Below, in pieces: positions 1 through 6,713 of a stretch of DNA of 10,409 bases. The notes under the pieces were generated by a model. That model saw only the letters and a list, made by a program, of their open reading frames with translations, was not told the DNA's origin and made no database searches. The number at the start of each line of letters is the position of its first letter. Position 1 is the first letter of the stretch. Made by a program: the position numbers and the translations under genes. The stretch lies in NCBI GenBank assembly GCA_002441525.1, contig DJWH01000065.1, forward strand, positions 12,529 through 22,937, in the 5' to 3' direction. This DNA is from Acholeplasmataceae bacterium UBA6235. GTDB lineage: Bacteria > Bacillota_I > Bacilli_A > Acholeplasmatales > UBA5453.

Positions 1-300
1 GGGTCACAATTCAATGATCAAATCATCGATGAATCTGGAACAACCAAAACCAATCACAATGGTGGACTCAATGGTGGTATCACCAATGGGAACACATTGG
101 TTGTTAGGGTATTCGTTAAACCAGCATCCAGCATTTTCCTTAAACAAGATACATTTGACTTTGAATCTAAAACTATCCAAACACTTCAAATCGAAGGTCG
201 TCACGATGCTTGTATTGCTAGACGGGCTGTGGTCGTCATTGAAAATGCGATTGCGATTGCTTTAGCTGATTTATATCTTCAAAAAAAATCAAGGGAGTAA
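1..300 (+). CDS. aroC: Chorismate synthase, C-terminal part (5' end outside window)
   Basis: Chorismate synthase converts 5-enolpyruvylshikimate-3-phosphate to chorismate, the last shikimate-pathway step, using reduced FMN. The window opens in frame inside the gene, so only the last 99 residues are visible. They carry family landmarks in the right order: GSQFND near the left edge, TNHNGGLNGGITNG (family TNHAGGxxGGISNG), a KPASSI segment (family KPTxSI), then GRHDACIARRA (family GRHDPCxxPRA) and a final helix ending in LADLYLQ. The usual Pro in GRHDPC is Ala here, and PRAVPV reads RRAVVV. These are substitutions rather than a sign of decay, since the frame is open to the TAA. The stop codon lies inside the loop of the terminator hairpin. 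The identification is firm. Activity cannot be judged without the N-terminal two thirds. Confidence 0.92.
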   Translation, partial: GSQFNDQIIDESGTTKTNHNGGLNGGITNGNTLVVRVFVKPASSIFLKQDTFDFESKTIQTLQIEGRHDACIARRAVVVIENAIAIALADLYLQKKSRE

Positions 301-310
301 TCCCTTTTTT
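291..310 (+). terminator. Short intrinsic terminator after aroC
   Basis: AAGGGA (291-296) pairs with TCCCTT (301-306) around a GTAA tetraloop, and T305-T310 forms the T-tract. A run of A (281-288) lies upstream. The loop contains part of the aroC stop codon, so gene end and terminator are merged. The stem is only 6 bp, so termination may be incomplete. Confidence 0.6.
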
Positions 311-318
311 GTTATAAT
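310..318 (+). promoter_or_regulatory. Extended -10 promoter for recG
   Basis: TG-T-TATAAT is a perfect -10 hexamer (313-318) with the TGn extension. No convincing -35 is seen at the usual distance, where the terminator stem lies. Expected transcript start is about 325, giving a leader of roughly 40 nt to the recG start. It follows the aroC terminator directly, so recG is probably transcribed separately. Confidence 0.55.
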
Positions 319-365
319 TATATTGGTATCATTATTAAGAATCACATGAATTTAGGTGAATCCAA

Positions 366-2312
366 TTGACGAGAATCATCGATATCAAAGGTGTCGGTAA
401 GGCACTTGAACTACAATTTCATGCACATGGGATTTATTCCGCTTATGATCTTTTGATGAAATTCCCTGCTAAGTATCAATCCTTTGAAGAGGATTCTTTG
501 TTGTTGGCTGTAGACAAAACCGAAGTTACTGTGACAGGTTTAGTCATCGATTTACCCAAAGTTGTGAATCATAGGGGTAATCTTAAATCTATTCATTTTC
601 ACTTATTGGTCGATAACGAAAAGATTAAAGTGGTTGCTTTTAGAAGAGAATATTTAAAAGAAGCATTGACGGAAAATCTATCCATCACGGTCAAAGGTCG
701 CTTCGAGAAAAAGAAAAAACTGATTACCGCGAGTGCAGTTTTATTAAAACCGTTAACCAGTTCATTTAAGCCTATCTATAATCTAGACCCTATCTATGAT
801 TCTGTAGTTTCAAAAATCATTAAAACCATATTAGATCAAGGCTTGGTCGATATATATGAAACTTTGCCAAACAAACTCATTCAAGATGAAGGATTAATTT
901 CACGACAATCGCTTGTCCAAAAAATACATTTTCCAAATTCCGATGAAGACATCAAACAAGCTTATTATCGATTGAAGTATGAAGAGGCGTTACTCTTCCA
1001 ATACAAGATGATGTCTCAAAGATTATTATTAGAAAATGATTCTAAACCCATCAAGCAGTATCAATTAGATAAAGTCAAAGCATTCATCGAATCAATTCCA
1101 TACGCGTTAACCCAAGATCAAAAAGATGCGGTGAACGATATATTTAGAGACTTTAAAAAACCATATCCAACCAAACGTTTGATACAAGGGGATGTTGGTT
1201 CTGGTAAGACCATTGTGGTCGCGATAGGGATTATGGGTGCGAAAACAGCAGGCTATCAAAGTGCACTCATGGCGCCAACTGAAATACTAGCAGAACAACA
1301 CTATCAATATTTTAAGTCCATGTTCAAAGATTTGAACGTCGCTTTACTCACAGGATCAACGAAGAATAAGGCTTTTTTAAAAGCACAAATTCTCCGTGGT
1401 GATATTGATTTAGTCATTGGTACACACGCTTTAGTGACAGATGATGTATTATTCCATGACTTGGGTTTTGTCATCATTGACGAACAACATCGCTTTGGTG
1501 TTGAGACCAGAGAATCTTTGAAAAACAAAGGTATTGCAGATGCGGTTTATTTGACTGCAACGCCAATTCCTAGAACTTTAGCAATCGTCTTATTTGGTGA
1601 TATGGATGTATCCATCATCAAAGAAAAACCACAAGGACGTAAAGAAATTCAAACCAGATATTTCCAAAAATCACAAGAACATGCGGTGTTTGAACATGTG
1701 AAAAAAGAACTTGATTTAGGACATCAAGCATTCTTCATTGCACCATCAATTGACTCTTTAGAACGTGGTGAAAATGTCATCGATTTGTATGAACGTGTTC
1801 AAGCTACTTTTGCAAATTATGATGTGTTTATGTTACACGGCAAATTATCTACTCAAGAAAAAAACGATGTTATTCAGAAATTCTATGAATCCAAAGGAGC
1901 TATTCTAGTTTCTACAACTGTGGTAGAAGTCGGTATCGATATGCCTCTCGCAACCATGATGGTCATCTTTGATGGTGAGTATTTTGGGTTAAGCCAATTG
2001 CACCAGCTACGAGGACGTGTTGGTAGAAGTAATCTTCAAAGCCATTGTTATGTTATATCCGATGAATCCGATATCGAAAGGCTATCCTTCTTTTCAAAAA
2101 CAAACGACGGTTTTCTTTTATCTGAGTATGATTTATCGAAACGTGGACCAGGTGAATTTCTTGGGGTAAGACAAAGTGGTTTGATTCGATTTGAATACGC
2201 AGATATTGGAACAGATTTTGACTTATTCCTAAAAGTTAAAGAAGCTGCGTTATGGATCTTAAAAAATGAACGCGTTAATCAAACCTTTAGAAAAGTCTAT
2301 AAAATAGATTAA
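366..2312 (+). CDS. recG: ATP-dependent DNA helicase RecG
   Basis: RecG is a cytosolic superfamily 2 translocase that remodels stalled replication forks and branched recombination intermediates. The 648-residue product, slightly shorter than typical RecG (about 680), has the expected order. An N-terminal wedge/OB region (about 1-140) contains the helix-hairpin-like IKGVGKALELQ start. Walker A GDVGSGKT is at 275-282, the DEQH box followed by RFG at 372-378, motif III TATPIPRT at 397-404, and the motif VI region LRGRVGRS at 548-555. The RecG-typical segment SKRGPGEFLGVRQSG follows. The start is TTG, chosen because AGGTGA (354-359) lies 6 nt upstream and the protein begins at the expected point. 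No ATG in this frame gives a better start. It stands between the aroC terminator and the plsX promoter, as recG often precedes plsX in Bacillota. Confidence 0.97.
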   Translation: MTRIIDIKGVGKALELQFHAHGIYSAYDLLMKFPAKYQSFEEDSLLLAVDKTEVTVTGLVIDLPKVVNHRGNLKSIHFHLLVDNEKIKVVAFRREYLKEALTENLSITVKGRFEKKKKLITASAVLLKPLTSSFKPIYNLDPIYDSVVSKIIKTILDQGLVDIYETLPNKLIQDEGLISRQSLVQKIHFPNSDEDIKQAYYRLKYEEALLFQYKMMSQRLLLENDSKPIKQYQLDKVKAFIESIPYALTQDQKDAVNDIFRDFKKPYPTKRLIQGDVGSGKTIVVAIGIMGAKTAGYQSALMAPTEILAEQHYQYFKSMFKDLNVALLTGSTKNKAFLKAQILRGDIDLVIGTHALVTDDVLFHDLGFVIIDEQHRFGVETRESLKNKGIADAVYLTATPIPRTLAIVLFGDMDVSIIKEKPQGRKEIQTRYFQKSQEHAVFEHVKKELDLGHQAFFIAPSIDSLERGENVIDLYERVQATFANYDVFMLHGKLSTQEKNDVIQKFYESKGAILVSTTVVEVGIDMPLATMMVIFDGEYFGLSQLHQLRGRVGRSNLQSHCYVISDESDIERLSFFSKTNDGFLLSEYDLSKRGPGEFLGVRQSGLIRFEYADIGTDFDLFLKVKEAALWILKNERVNQTFRKVYKID

Positions 2313-2335
2313 ATTGATTTGAACCTAAAAACATT

Positions 2336-2352
2336 CTCTTTTATAAAAAGAG
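2336..2352. repeat. 7-bp inverted repeat in the plsX -35 region
   Basis: CTCTTTT (2336-2342) and AAAAGAG (2346-2352) are perfect complements around a 3-nt centre. The repeat covers the position where a -35 element would lie for the plsX -10 at 2362. No T-tract follows, so it is not a normal + strand terminator. It could be a protein-binding site. It does not resemble the FapR operator as I know it. Confidence 0.4.
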
Positions 2353-2358
2353 GGTAAA

Positions 2359-2367
2359 TGCTATAAT
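2359..2367 (+). promoter_or_regulatory. Extended -10 promoter for plsX
   Basis: TG-C-TATAAT is a perfect extended -10, the same type as before recG. The -35 position (2339-2344, TTTTAT) is a poor match. Expected start of transcription is around 2374, which leaves a 15-20 nt leader containing the GGGAGG ribosome binding site of plsX. It likely drives plsX-rnc-dnaD-nth. Confidence 0.6.
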
Positions 2368-2390
2368 GAGATAAAATGGGAGGAAAACTC

Positions 2391-3410
2391 ATGATTAAAA
2401 TTGCGATAGACGCGATGGGCGGCGACAATGCTCCAATTGAAATTGTTAAAGGATGCGATCTTGCATTAGACGCATATCCAGATATTGAACTTGTATTATT
2501 TGGGGATGAACCATCCATCAAATCTCTTTTAAAACACCAGGAACGTGTAACGATTGTTCATACCACTGAAATCATCTCCATGGGTGAAAAAGATCCGGTT
2601 AAAGCGATTCGTAATAACCGCGATTCATCTATGGTAAAAGCGCTCTATTCAGCGAAGAATGGGGAAACCAGTGCAGTCGTTTCTGCTGGTCCAACACAAG
2701 CACTCATTGTAGGTGCGCACTTAGTCATTAAGCGTATGGAAAAGATGCATCGCGTGGCTTTAGCCCCAATCATCCCGTCGGTTGACCAAAAAGGTAGAAT
2801 CCTTTTAGACGTTGGTGCGAACATTGAGTTGCGTCCAGAACATATGTTAGAATTGGCGTTATATGCTACCGTCGTTTCCAGAGAATACCTTGGTGTAGAA
2901 AAACCAACGGTTGCTCTAATGAACATTGGTACTGAAGAAGGTAAAGGCCGAGACCTTGAAAAAGAAACTTTTAAATTATTGAAAGAAAATCCACAGATTA
3001 ACTTCTTAGGCAATATTGAAGGTAAAGAAATTTTAACGACAGAAGCGAATATCGTGCTTACCGATGGCTATACCGGTAACGTCTTAATGAAGACCATGGA
3101 AGGTACTGCTAAAGGCATGGGCAATATGTTGAAAGAAGAAATCAAATCTTCCTTCATGGGAAAAATCGGTTACCTATTTATGAAGAAAAATCTCAAACGT
3201 TTCCAAAAACGTATGGATGCTTCAGAAATTGGTGGTGCTATGATTTTTGGAATTAAAGCACCAGTCATCAAAGCACACGGTTCAAGTAACGCACACGCAT
3301 TTATGAACGCCATTAGACAAGCACGTCAATTTGTATCCAATCAAGTCGTAGAAAAAGTCGAAGTAGCTCTGAAAGACATTATTATAGAAGAAAGCAGTGA
3401 TTCCAATTAG
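2391..3410 (+). CDS. plsX: Phosphate acyltransferase PlsX
   Basis: PlsX makes acyl-phosphate from acyl-ACP (and phosphate). In the PlsX/PlsY pathway this acyl-phosphate is used to acylate glycerol-3-phosphate. It is a soluble enzyme that associates peripherally with the membrane. The 339-residue product matches family length. IAIDAMGGDNAP (residues 4-15) is the family N-terminal signature. Further family segments are SAGPTQALIVGA, ILLDVGAN, VLTDGYTGNV and the C-terminal GGAMIFGIKAPVIKAHGSSNAHAF. An in-frame ATG at 2376 was rejected as the start: it would place the GGGAGG ribosome binding site inside the gene and lies almost at the predicted transcript start, whereas 2391 has GGAGG 7 nt upstream and gives the standard N-terminus MIKIAIDAMGG. 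The 3' end overlaps rnc by 14 nt. The Bacillus neighbours fapR, fabD, fabG and acp are absent here. Confidence 0.96.
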   Translation: MIKIAIDAMGGDNAPIEIVKGCDLALDAYPDIELVLFGDEPSIKSLLKHQERVTIVHTTEIISMGEKDPVKAIRNNRDSSMVKALYSAKNGETSAVVSAGPTQALIVGAHLVIKRMEKMHRVALAPIIPSVDQKGRILLDVGANIELRPEHMLELALYATVVSREYLGVEKPTVALMNIGTEEGKGRDLEKETFKLLKENPQINFLGNIEGKEILTTEANIVLTDGYTGNVLMKTMEGTAKGMGNMLKEEIKSSFMGKIGYLFMKKNLKRFQKRMDASEIGGAMIFGIKAPVIKAHGSSNAHAFMNAIRQARQFVSNQVVEKVEVALKDIIIEESSDSN

Positions 3411-4062
3411 TACGCTAGAACATAAGCTCGGTATTGAGCTGACGAACAAACAATTATTAACGCAAGCACTCACGCATGCGTCTTATGCAAACGAGCACAA
3501 TAGTCCAGATAACGAACGCCTAGAGTTTTTAGGCGATGCCGTTATCGGTCTTTTAATGGGTGATTACCTTTTCCACAAAGGTATCCCATCAGAAGGCGAA
3601 ATGTCTAAAAAACGTGCCCAACTGGTCTGTGAAGAAGCCCTTAATCATTATGCAAAAAAGATCAACCTTGCCCAAGAATTACATTTGGGTAAAGGCGGAG
3701 AATTATCCAATGGACGTTTGAATCCATCGATTATAGCAGATGCTTTTGAGGCTATTTTTGGTGCGGTATTTTTGGATCAAGGTTTTGAAGTAGTTAAAGA
3801 TTTATTTTATCGCGTGGTCATTCCATACCTGGATGAAGTTTATATTAAAGACTATAAATCTACACTACAAGAGTTGGTTCAAACCGATAGAAGAAATATT
3901 GCATACCATATGGAAAACCAAAGTGGTCCATCCCATGATCGTGTTTTTACTGTCTCTGTCAGAATGGATGACATCATCCTAGGGGTTGGTGTTGGACGAA
4001 CCAAAAAAGAAGCAGAACAAAATGCAGCGAGAGAAGCGCTCAACATTCTCGCAAAGGAGTAA
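3397..4062 (+). CDS. rnc: Ribonuclease III
   Basis: RNase III cleaves double-stranded RNA, including rRNA precursors and structured mRNAs, as a Mg2+-dependent homodimer. The 221-residue product has both family domains. The catalytic domain (about 5-140) carries the signature NERLEFLGDAV (39-49), with acidic residues E43 and D47, and a second acidic pair D115/E118 in ADAFEAIFGAVFLD. A double-stranded RNA-binding domain (about 152-219) starts at DYKSTLQELVQ and ends in RTKKEAEQNAAREAL. The start is GTG within the last codons of plsX (14-nt overlap). Only a weak purine stretch precedes it, so translation probably depends on coupling to plsX. The first residues ISTLEHKLGIELTNKQLLTQALTHASYANE align well with the family N-terminus, which supports this start. 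Confidence 0.96.
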   Translation: MIPISTLEHKLGIELTNKQLLTQALTHASYANEHNSPDNERLEFLGDAVIGLLMGDYLFHKGIPSEGEMSKKRAQLVCEEALNHYAKKINLAQELHLGKGGELSNGRLNPSIIADAFEAIFGAVFLDQGFEVVKDLFYRVVIPYLDEVYIKDYKSTLQELVQTDRRNIAYHMENQSGPSHDRVFTVSVRMDDIILGVGVGRTKKEAEQNAAREALNILAKE

Positions 4063-4065
4063 ACT

Positions 4066-4686
4066 ATGTTTCGTCGATTAATCGAAGATGGTTATCTCAA
4101 CATCCACAAACTATTATTAAAAGAACAACAACGTCTTGGACTTAAATCTGAAGAGGTTATTTTGTTATCAGCATTATCCTCATTGATAGAAAAAAAGAAA
4201 AACACAGTATCCATTACTGCTTTATCCAAAACCATCAATGATAGTGTTTCAAATACAGGTGACTTGTTTACTGACCTCATTAAACGCGGATTCATCACGA
4301 CTGAACTTGAATTGAAGGCGGATGGCAAAGAAAAAGAAGTATTTACGCTAGAACCACTATTTGATAAGATTAAATCCATTTTTGAAGCTGAAATGAACCA
4401 ACAAAAAGAGTCAAAAAACGAAAGTGATATCGTTTATATTATTCAAGCGATTGAGAAGGCTTTTGGTCGAGCATTGTCCGCTTTCGATTTAGAGATGGTA
4501 AAGGAATGGTTCACTGAAAGTTTTACCAAGCCTCAAATCGAGAATGCCATTCAAGTTACGTTAAACCATCATAAGAAAACTGTCTCATATATAGACCGTG
4601 TACTTCGTAGTGATGATCTAAAACCGAGCGAATTAGATGATAAGAAAAAAGCGGCCATCGACAAATTAATTCGAGGTATCAAGTGA
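4066..4686 (+). CDS. dnaD: DnaD-like replication initiation / primosome protein
   Basis: DnaD proteins remodel DNA and act with DnaA, DnaB and DnaI in loading the replicative helicase in low-G+C Gram-positive bacteria. The 206-residue product has an N-terminal helical winged-helix-like region (about 15-100, including VSITALSKTINDSVSNTGDLFTDLIKRGFI, here split as a short-helix and wing pattern), a charged linker, and a C-terminal DnaD domain (about 121-185). The DnaD domain contains AFGRALSAFDLEMVKEWF and ends in YIDRVLRSD around Y175, the usual position of the DNA-contacting YxxxI-type motif. AAAGGAG (4053-4059) lies 6 nt before the ATG. The gene starts 3 nt after rnc and ends in a 4-nt overlap with nth. 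Adjacency to nth is conserved with Bacillus, which supports dnaD over a phage-type DnaD paralogue. Sequence similarity is weaker in the N-terminal half. Confidence 0.85.
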   Translation: MFRRLIEDGYLNIHKLLLKEQQRLGLKSEEVILLSALSSLIEKKKNTVSITALSKTINDSVSNTGDLFTDLIKRGFITTELELKADGKEKEVFTLEPLFDKIKSIFEAEMNQQKESKNESDIVYIIQAIEKAFGRALSAFDLEMVKEWFTESFTKPQIENAIQVTLNHHKKTVSYIDRVLRSDDLKPSELDDKKKAAIDKLIRGIK

Positions 4687-5309
4687 ATATAACCCATTTT
4701 CTCGATACGCTCAATCAAATGTTTCCAGATGCGAAAGCTGAACTCAATTATTCTAATCCGTTTGAACTATTGATTGCGGTTGTGTTGTCAGCGCAGACGA
4801 CAGACAAAGCCGTAAACAAAGTGACCGAGCAACTGTTTGCAAATTACCCCAATCCACTTGCATTATCGGAAGCACAATTATCTGATGTCGAAAATATCAT
4901 TAAGACGATAGGACTCTATCACAACAAAGCTAAAAATATCATCGCGCTCAGTAAAGAACTGGTTGACAAGTATCAAGGTGAAGTACCACAAGAACGTGAA
5001 CAATTAGAATCCCTTCCAGGTGTTGGTCGAAAAACGACCAATGTGGTCATATCGAATGCATTTGGTATTCCTGCACTGGCAGTAGATACCCATGTTGCGA
5101 GAATTTCTGTTCGACTAGGTTTAGCGAAAGCTACAGATAATGTATTGGAAATTGAGAAAAAACTCAATCGGAAAATCCCTAAAGAACATTGGTTAAAAGT
5201 ACATCACCAAATGATATTTTTTGGCAGATATCATTGTTTAGCAAAGAACCCGAAATGTCAATCGTGTCCATTGATAGACGATTGTAAATACAAAGATAAG
5301 CAAAAGTGA
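4683..5309 (+). CDS. nth: Endonuclease III (DNA glycosylase / AP lyase)
   Basis: Endonuclease III removes oxidised pyrimidines and nicks the resulting abasic site in base excision repair. The 208-residue product is full length. The helix-hairpin-helix LPGVGRKT (111-118) contains the catalytic lysine K117, and AVDTHVAR carries the catalytic aspartate D135. Their 18-residue spacing equals K120-D138 of the E. coli enzyme. The C-terminal iron-sulfur loop C185-x6-C192-x2-C195-x5-C201 is complete and should bind a [4Fe-4S] cluster. The GTG start overlaps the dnaD stop (GTGA) and has GAGGT (4673-4677) 5 nt upstream. It is the last gene of the recG-side housekeeping block, and its stop codon lies in the 5' arm of the terminator that follows. 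Confidence 0.97.
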   Translation: MNITHFLDTLNQMFPDAKAELNYSNPFELLIAVVLSAQTTDKAVNKVTEQLFANYPNPLALSEAQLSDVENIIKTIGLYHNKAKNIIALSKELVDKYQGEVPQEREQLESLPGVGRKTTNVVISNAFGIPALAVDTHVARISVRLGLAKATDNVLEIEKKLNRKIPKEHWLKVHHQMIFFGRYHCLAKNPKCQSCPLIDDCKYKDKQK

Positions 5310-5335
5310 TTTCATTCTAGAAATTACTTTTTTTT
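5302..5335 (+). terminator. Strong intrinsic terminator after nth
   Basis: AAAAGTGATTTC (5302-5313) pairs with GAAATTACTTTT (5320-5331) as a 12-bp stem with one G-T wobble, around a 6-nt loop. An unbroken T-tract runs from 5328 to 5335. The nth stop TGA is inside the left arm. The flanking A-run also allows weaker function in the reverse direction. It separates the housekeeping block from the regulator-exporter module. Confidence 0.9.
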
Positions 5336-5345
5336 GTCAAAAAAA

Positions 5346-5384
5346 TATTTCTTATTTCTTTCAACATGTGATAATATTATTTCT
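5346..5384 (+). repeat. Three TATTTCT copies at the regulator promoter
   Basis: TATTTCT occurs at 5346-5352 and again at once at 5353-5359, then at 5378-5384 just after the -10. The third copy is also the left part of the small palindrome ATTTC-TG-GAAAT (5379-5390). Repeats flanking a promoter are a usual layout for autoregulation, but the sequence is AT-rich and seven bases is short. Confidence 0.3.
5367..5375 (+). promoter_or_regulatory. Probable extended -10 promoter of the regulator gene
   Basis: TG-T-GATAAT is an extended -10 with one mismatch to TATAAT. No good -35 is seen 16-18 nt upstream; TTGTCA (5334-5339) is too far away for this -10. Expected transcript start is near 5382, leaving a leader of about 27 nt that carries the purine-rich AAAAAGGAAAGGA ribosome binding site. 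Confidence 0.45.
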
Positions 5385-5412
5385 GGAAATTTTATAAAAA
5401 GGAAAGGAATGA

Positions 5413-6648
5413 ATTTGTATTAATCACTTAAAACTGGTCGATAAGGCCAACAAGAAGCTTTTTAAAGACGAAGAACCCAATATTAAAATTGGGGCGACCA
5501 TTAAATTAAAACGAAAGGAACAAAACAAGACACTTAGTGAAGTATCAGAAAAGGCAGGGGTATCCCTCTCATTCATTAGTAAAATTGAAAACGATCAAAT
5601 CAAGGCGAATCTTAACCACATTAAAGGGATACTTGAAGATTTAGACATTAACGAAACCATTTTTCAAACGTCTCAAGATATGAATAAGTGGTATGAAGAT
5701 TTACTAGATTATCTTTTGGATTTGGGAGATCCAAATATATCTTTTAAACCAATCACCGAAACAAGGGATGATTTCCAAAGTAAAATCATAGATTTGGCTG
5801 TAAACATTAAGCTTGGATACTATGGTAAATCAGAACAACATATTACTGCATTGATCACAGCTATCGATACCATGAAGCCCATAGAGGTTGCGATATTTCT
5901 ACTAATTGTGTCGGAATATTACTATCAGACCGATGACTATTTCAAAGCAGCGGATTTGCTTAAAGTCATCATTAGAAAAGAGTTCGTACATGTAAAAATC
6001 AATCTATGGCTACATGAACAACTGTTTAAGTTAGCACTTTGTTCTAAAAATGAACATTATGTGAGTAAAATATATCATAACCTACAAAAGATGTACTTAA
6101 CATACAATTTATATGGTAAATCAACGGAAAAAAGAATGGAATACATAAAATATTGTGCATATATTATGGATGAAAGATTTTTTAAAGATTTACTTAGTTT
6201 TGATCATCACATCGAACATCAACATGCACAATTACTTCAGTTATTCCTTTGTCAAAAACTGAGTTTACTCAAGCAATCTTTAGAACCATTTATAGGTATT
6301 GATAGGTTTGATTTATTGTTCGCGCTGTATCACCATGAAATGAAACAGGAGAACCTAGCAAAAGCCTATGTTGAAAAGCTTGAAGATCATGCGTATGATT
6401 CACCGATTGAGGCATTCTATAAGGGGTATTTGAAGGCTTATTATGTGACTAAACAATCTGACATTTATTTAAAAGGGATTATCGGCAATCAGTCTAAATT
6501 GTTTTTTCACAGCAGTGTGATTGAGATTGCTTCAAAATATTATATTGATTTCTTAACCGATGCGCACAGATACAAGGATTGTACCGTCGCGATGAAGTTG
6601 ACAAATGCACATCTTAACAATATTCAAAAAAACCTAGAAATCTTTTAG
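5413..6648 (+). CDS. XRE-family HTH regulator with long helical (TPR-like) C-terminal domain; start anomalous
   Basis: This is a probable cytosolic transcription regulator of the ABC exporter genes downstream. The open frame runs from the stop at 5410-5412 to TAG at 6646-6648, up to 411 residues. An XRE-type helix-turn-helix lies at about residues 25-80 (nt 5485-5655): IGATIKLKRKEQNKTLSEVSEKAG, split here as helix 1 and helix 2, then recognition helix VSLSFISKIEND. The remaining 320 residues are predicted by eye to be helical, with Tyr/Leu/Ala-rich TPR-like stretches (for example FLLIVSEYYYQTDDYFKAADLL). That architecture recalls RNPP/Rgg-type peptide-sensing regulators, but it is longer and I see no specific family signature. 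No in-frame ATG, GTG or TTG precedes the HTH; the first in-frame ATG is 5680, after the HTH. The good ribosome binding site serves ATG 5409, one frame off, which stops after four codons. Translation must begin at ATT (5413 or 5419), or a 1-nt frameshift or sequence error joins the ATG to this frame. The listed start is a boundary, not a proven start. The coding frame is otherwise intact. Confidence 0.75.
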   Translation: MCINHLKLVDKANKKLFKDEEPNIKIGATIKLKRKEQNKTLSEVSEKAGVSLSFISKIENDQIKANLNHIKGILEDLDINETIFQTSQDMNKWYEDLLDYLLDLGDPNISFKPITETRDDFQSKIIDLAVNIKLGYYGKSEQHITALITAIDTMKPIEVAIFLLIVSEYYYQTDDYFKAADLLKVIIRKEFVHVKINLWLHEQLFKLALCSKNEHYVSKIYHNLQKMYLTYNLYGKSTEKRMEYIKYCAYIMDERFFKDLLSFDHHIEHQHAQLLQLFLCQKLSLLKQSLEPFIGIDRFDLLFALYHHEMKQENLAKAYVEKLEDHAYDSPIEAFYKGYLKAYYVTKQSDIYLKGIIGNQSKLFFHSSVIEIASKYYIDFLTDAHRYKDCTVAMKLTNAHLNNIQKNLEIF

Positions 6649-6670
6649 TTTAGCCATTATTATACAAAAA

Positions 6671-6686
6671 AATGCCCGGAGGCGTT
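6671..6686 (+). other. Small hairpin between regulator and exporter, overlapping the -35
   Basis: AATGCC (6671-6676) can pair with GGCGTT (6681-6686) with one T-G wobble around CGGA. It follows an A-run but no T-tract comes after, so it is at best a weak regulator terminator. AATGCCC (6671-6677) is also the exact complement of GGGCATT (6733-6739) next to the exporter ribosome binding site, so two alternative pairings exist in a read-through RNA. Confidence 0.3.
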
Positions 6687-6713
6687 GACATCGTTCAATT
6701 CATTAAGTATACT
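6685..6713 (+). promoter_or_regulatory. Consensus sigma-A promoter of the ABC exporter operon
   Basis: TTGACA (6685-6690) is a perfect -35, followed by a 17-nt spacer and TATACT (6708-6713), one base from consensus. Transcript start is expected near 6720, giving a leader of about 22 nt. It is by far the best -35/-10 pair in the window, and unlike the other promoters it lacks the TGn extension. Such strength under an overlapping palindrome suggests repressor control. Confidence 0.85.

Noticed and set aside
346..369. Seven-codon ORF (ATG 346 to TGA 369) overlapping the TTG start of recG as TTGA
   Set aside because: No Shine-Dalgarno precedes the ATG, and the recG ribosome binding site lies inside it. 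Overlaps of this size arise readily by chance, so I do not call a leader peptide.
2376..2390. Five-residue N-terminal extension of PlsX (MGGKL) from ATG 2376
   Set aside because: It would start almost at the predicted transcript start and encode the GGGAGG ribosome binding site itself. ATG 2391 gives the standard family N-terminus.
2645..3013. 122-residue open frame on the minus strand inside plsX
   Set aside because: It is a shadow of the plsX coding frame. The translation is rich in Ser/Arg/Thr with no recognisable motif, and plsX is intact.
5680..6648. Regulator gene starting at ATG 5680 as an independent 322-residue protein
   Set aside because: The same frame upstream encodes a clear XRE helix-turn-helix continuous with it, and ATG 5680 has no ribosome binding site.
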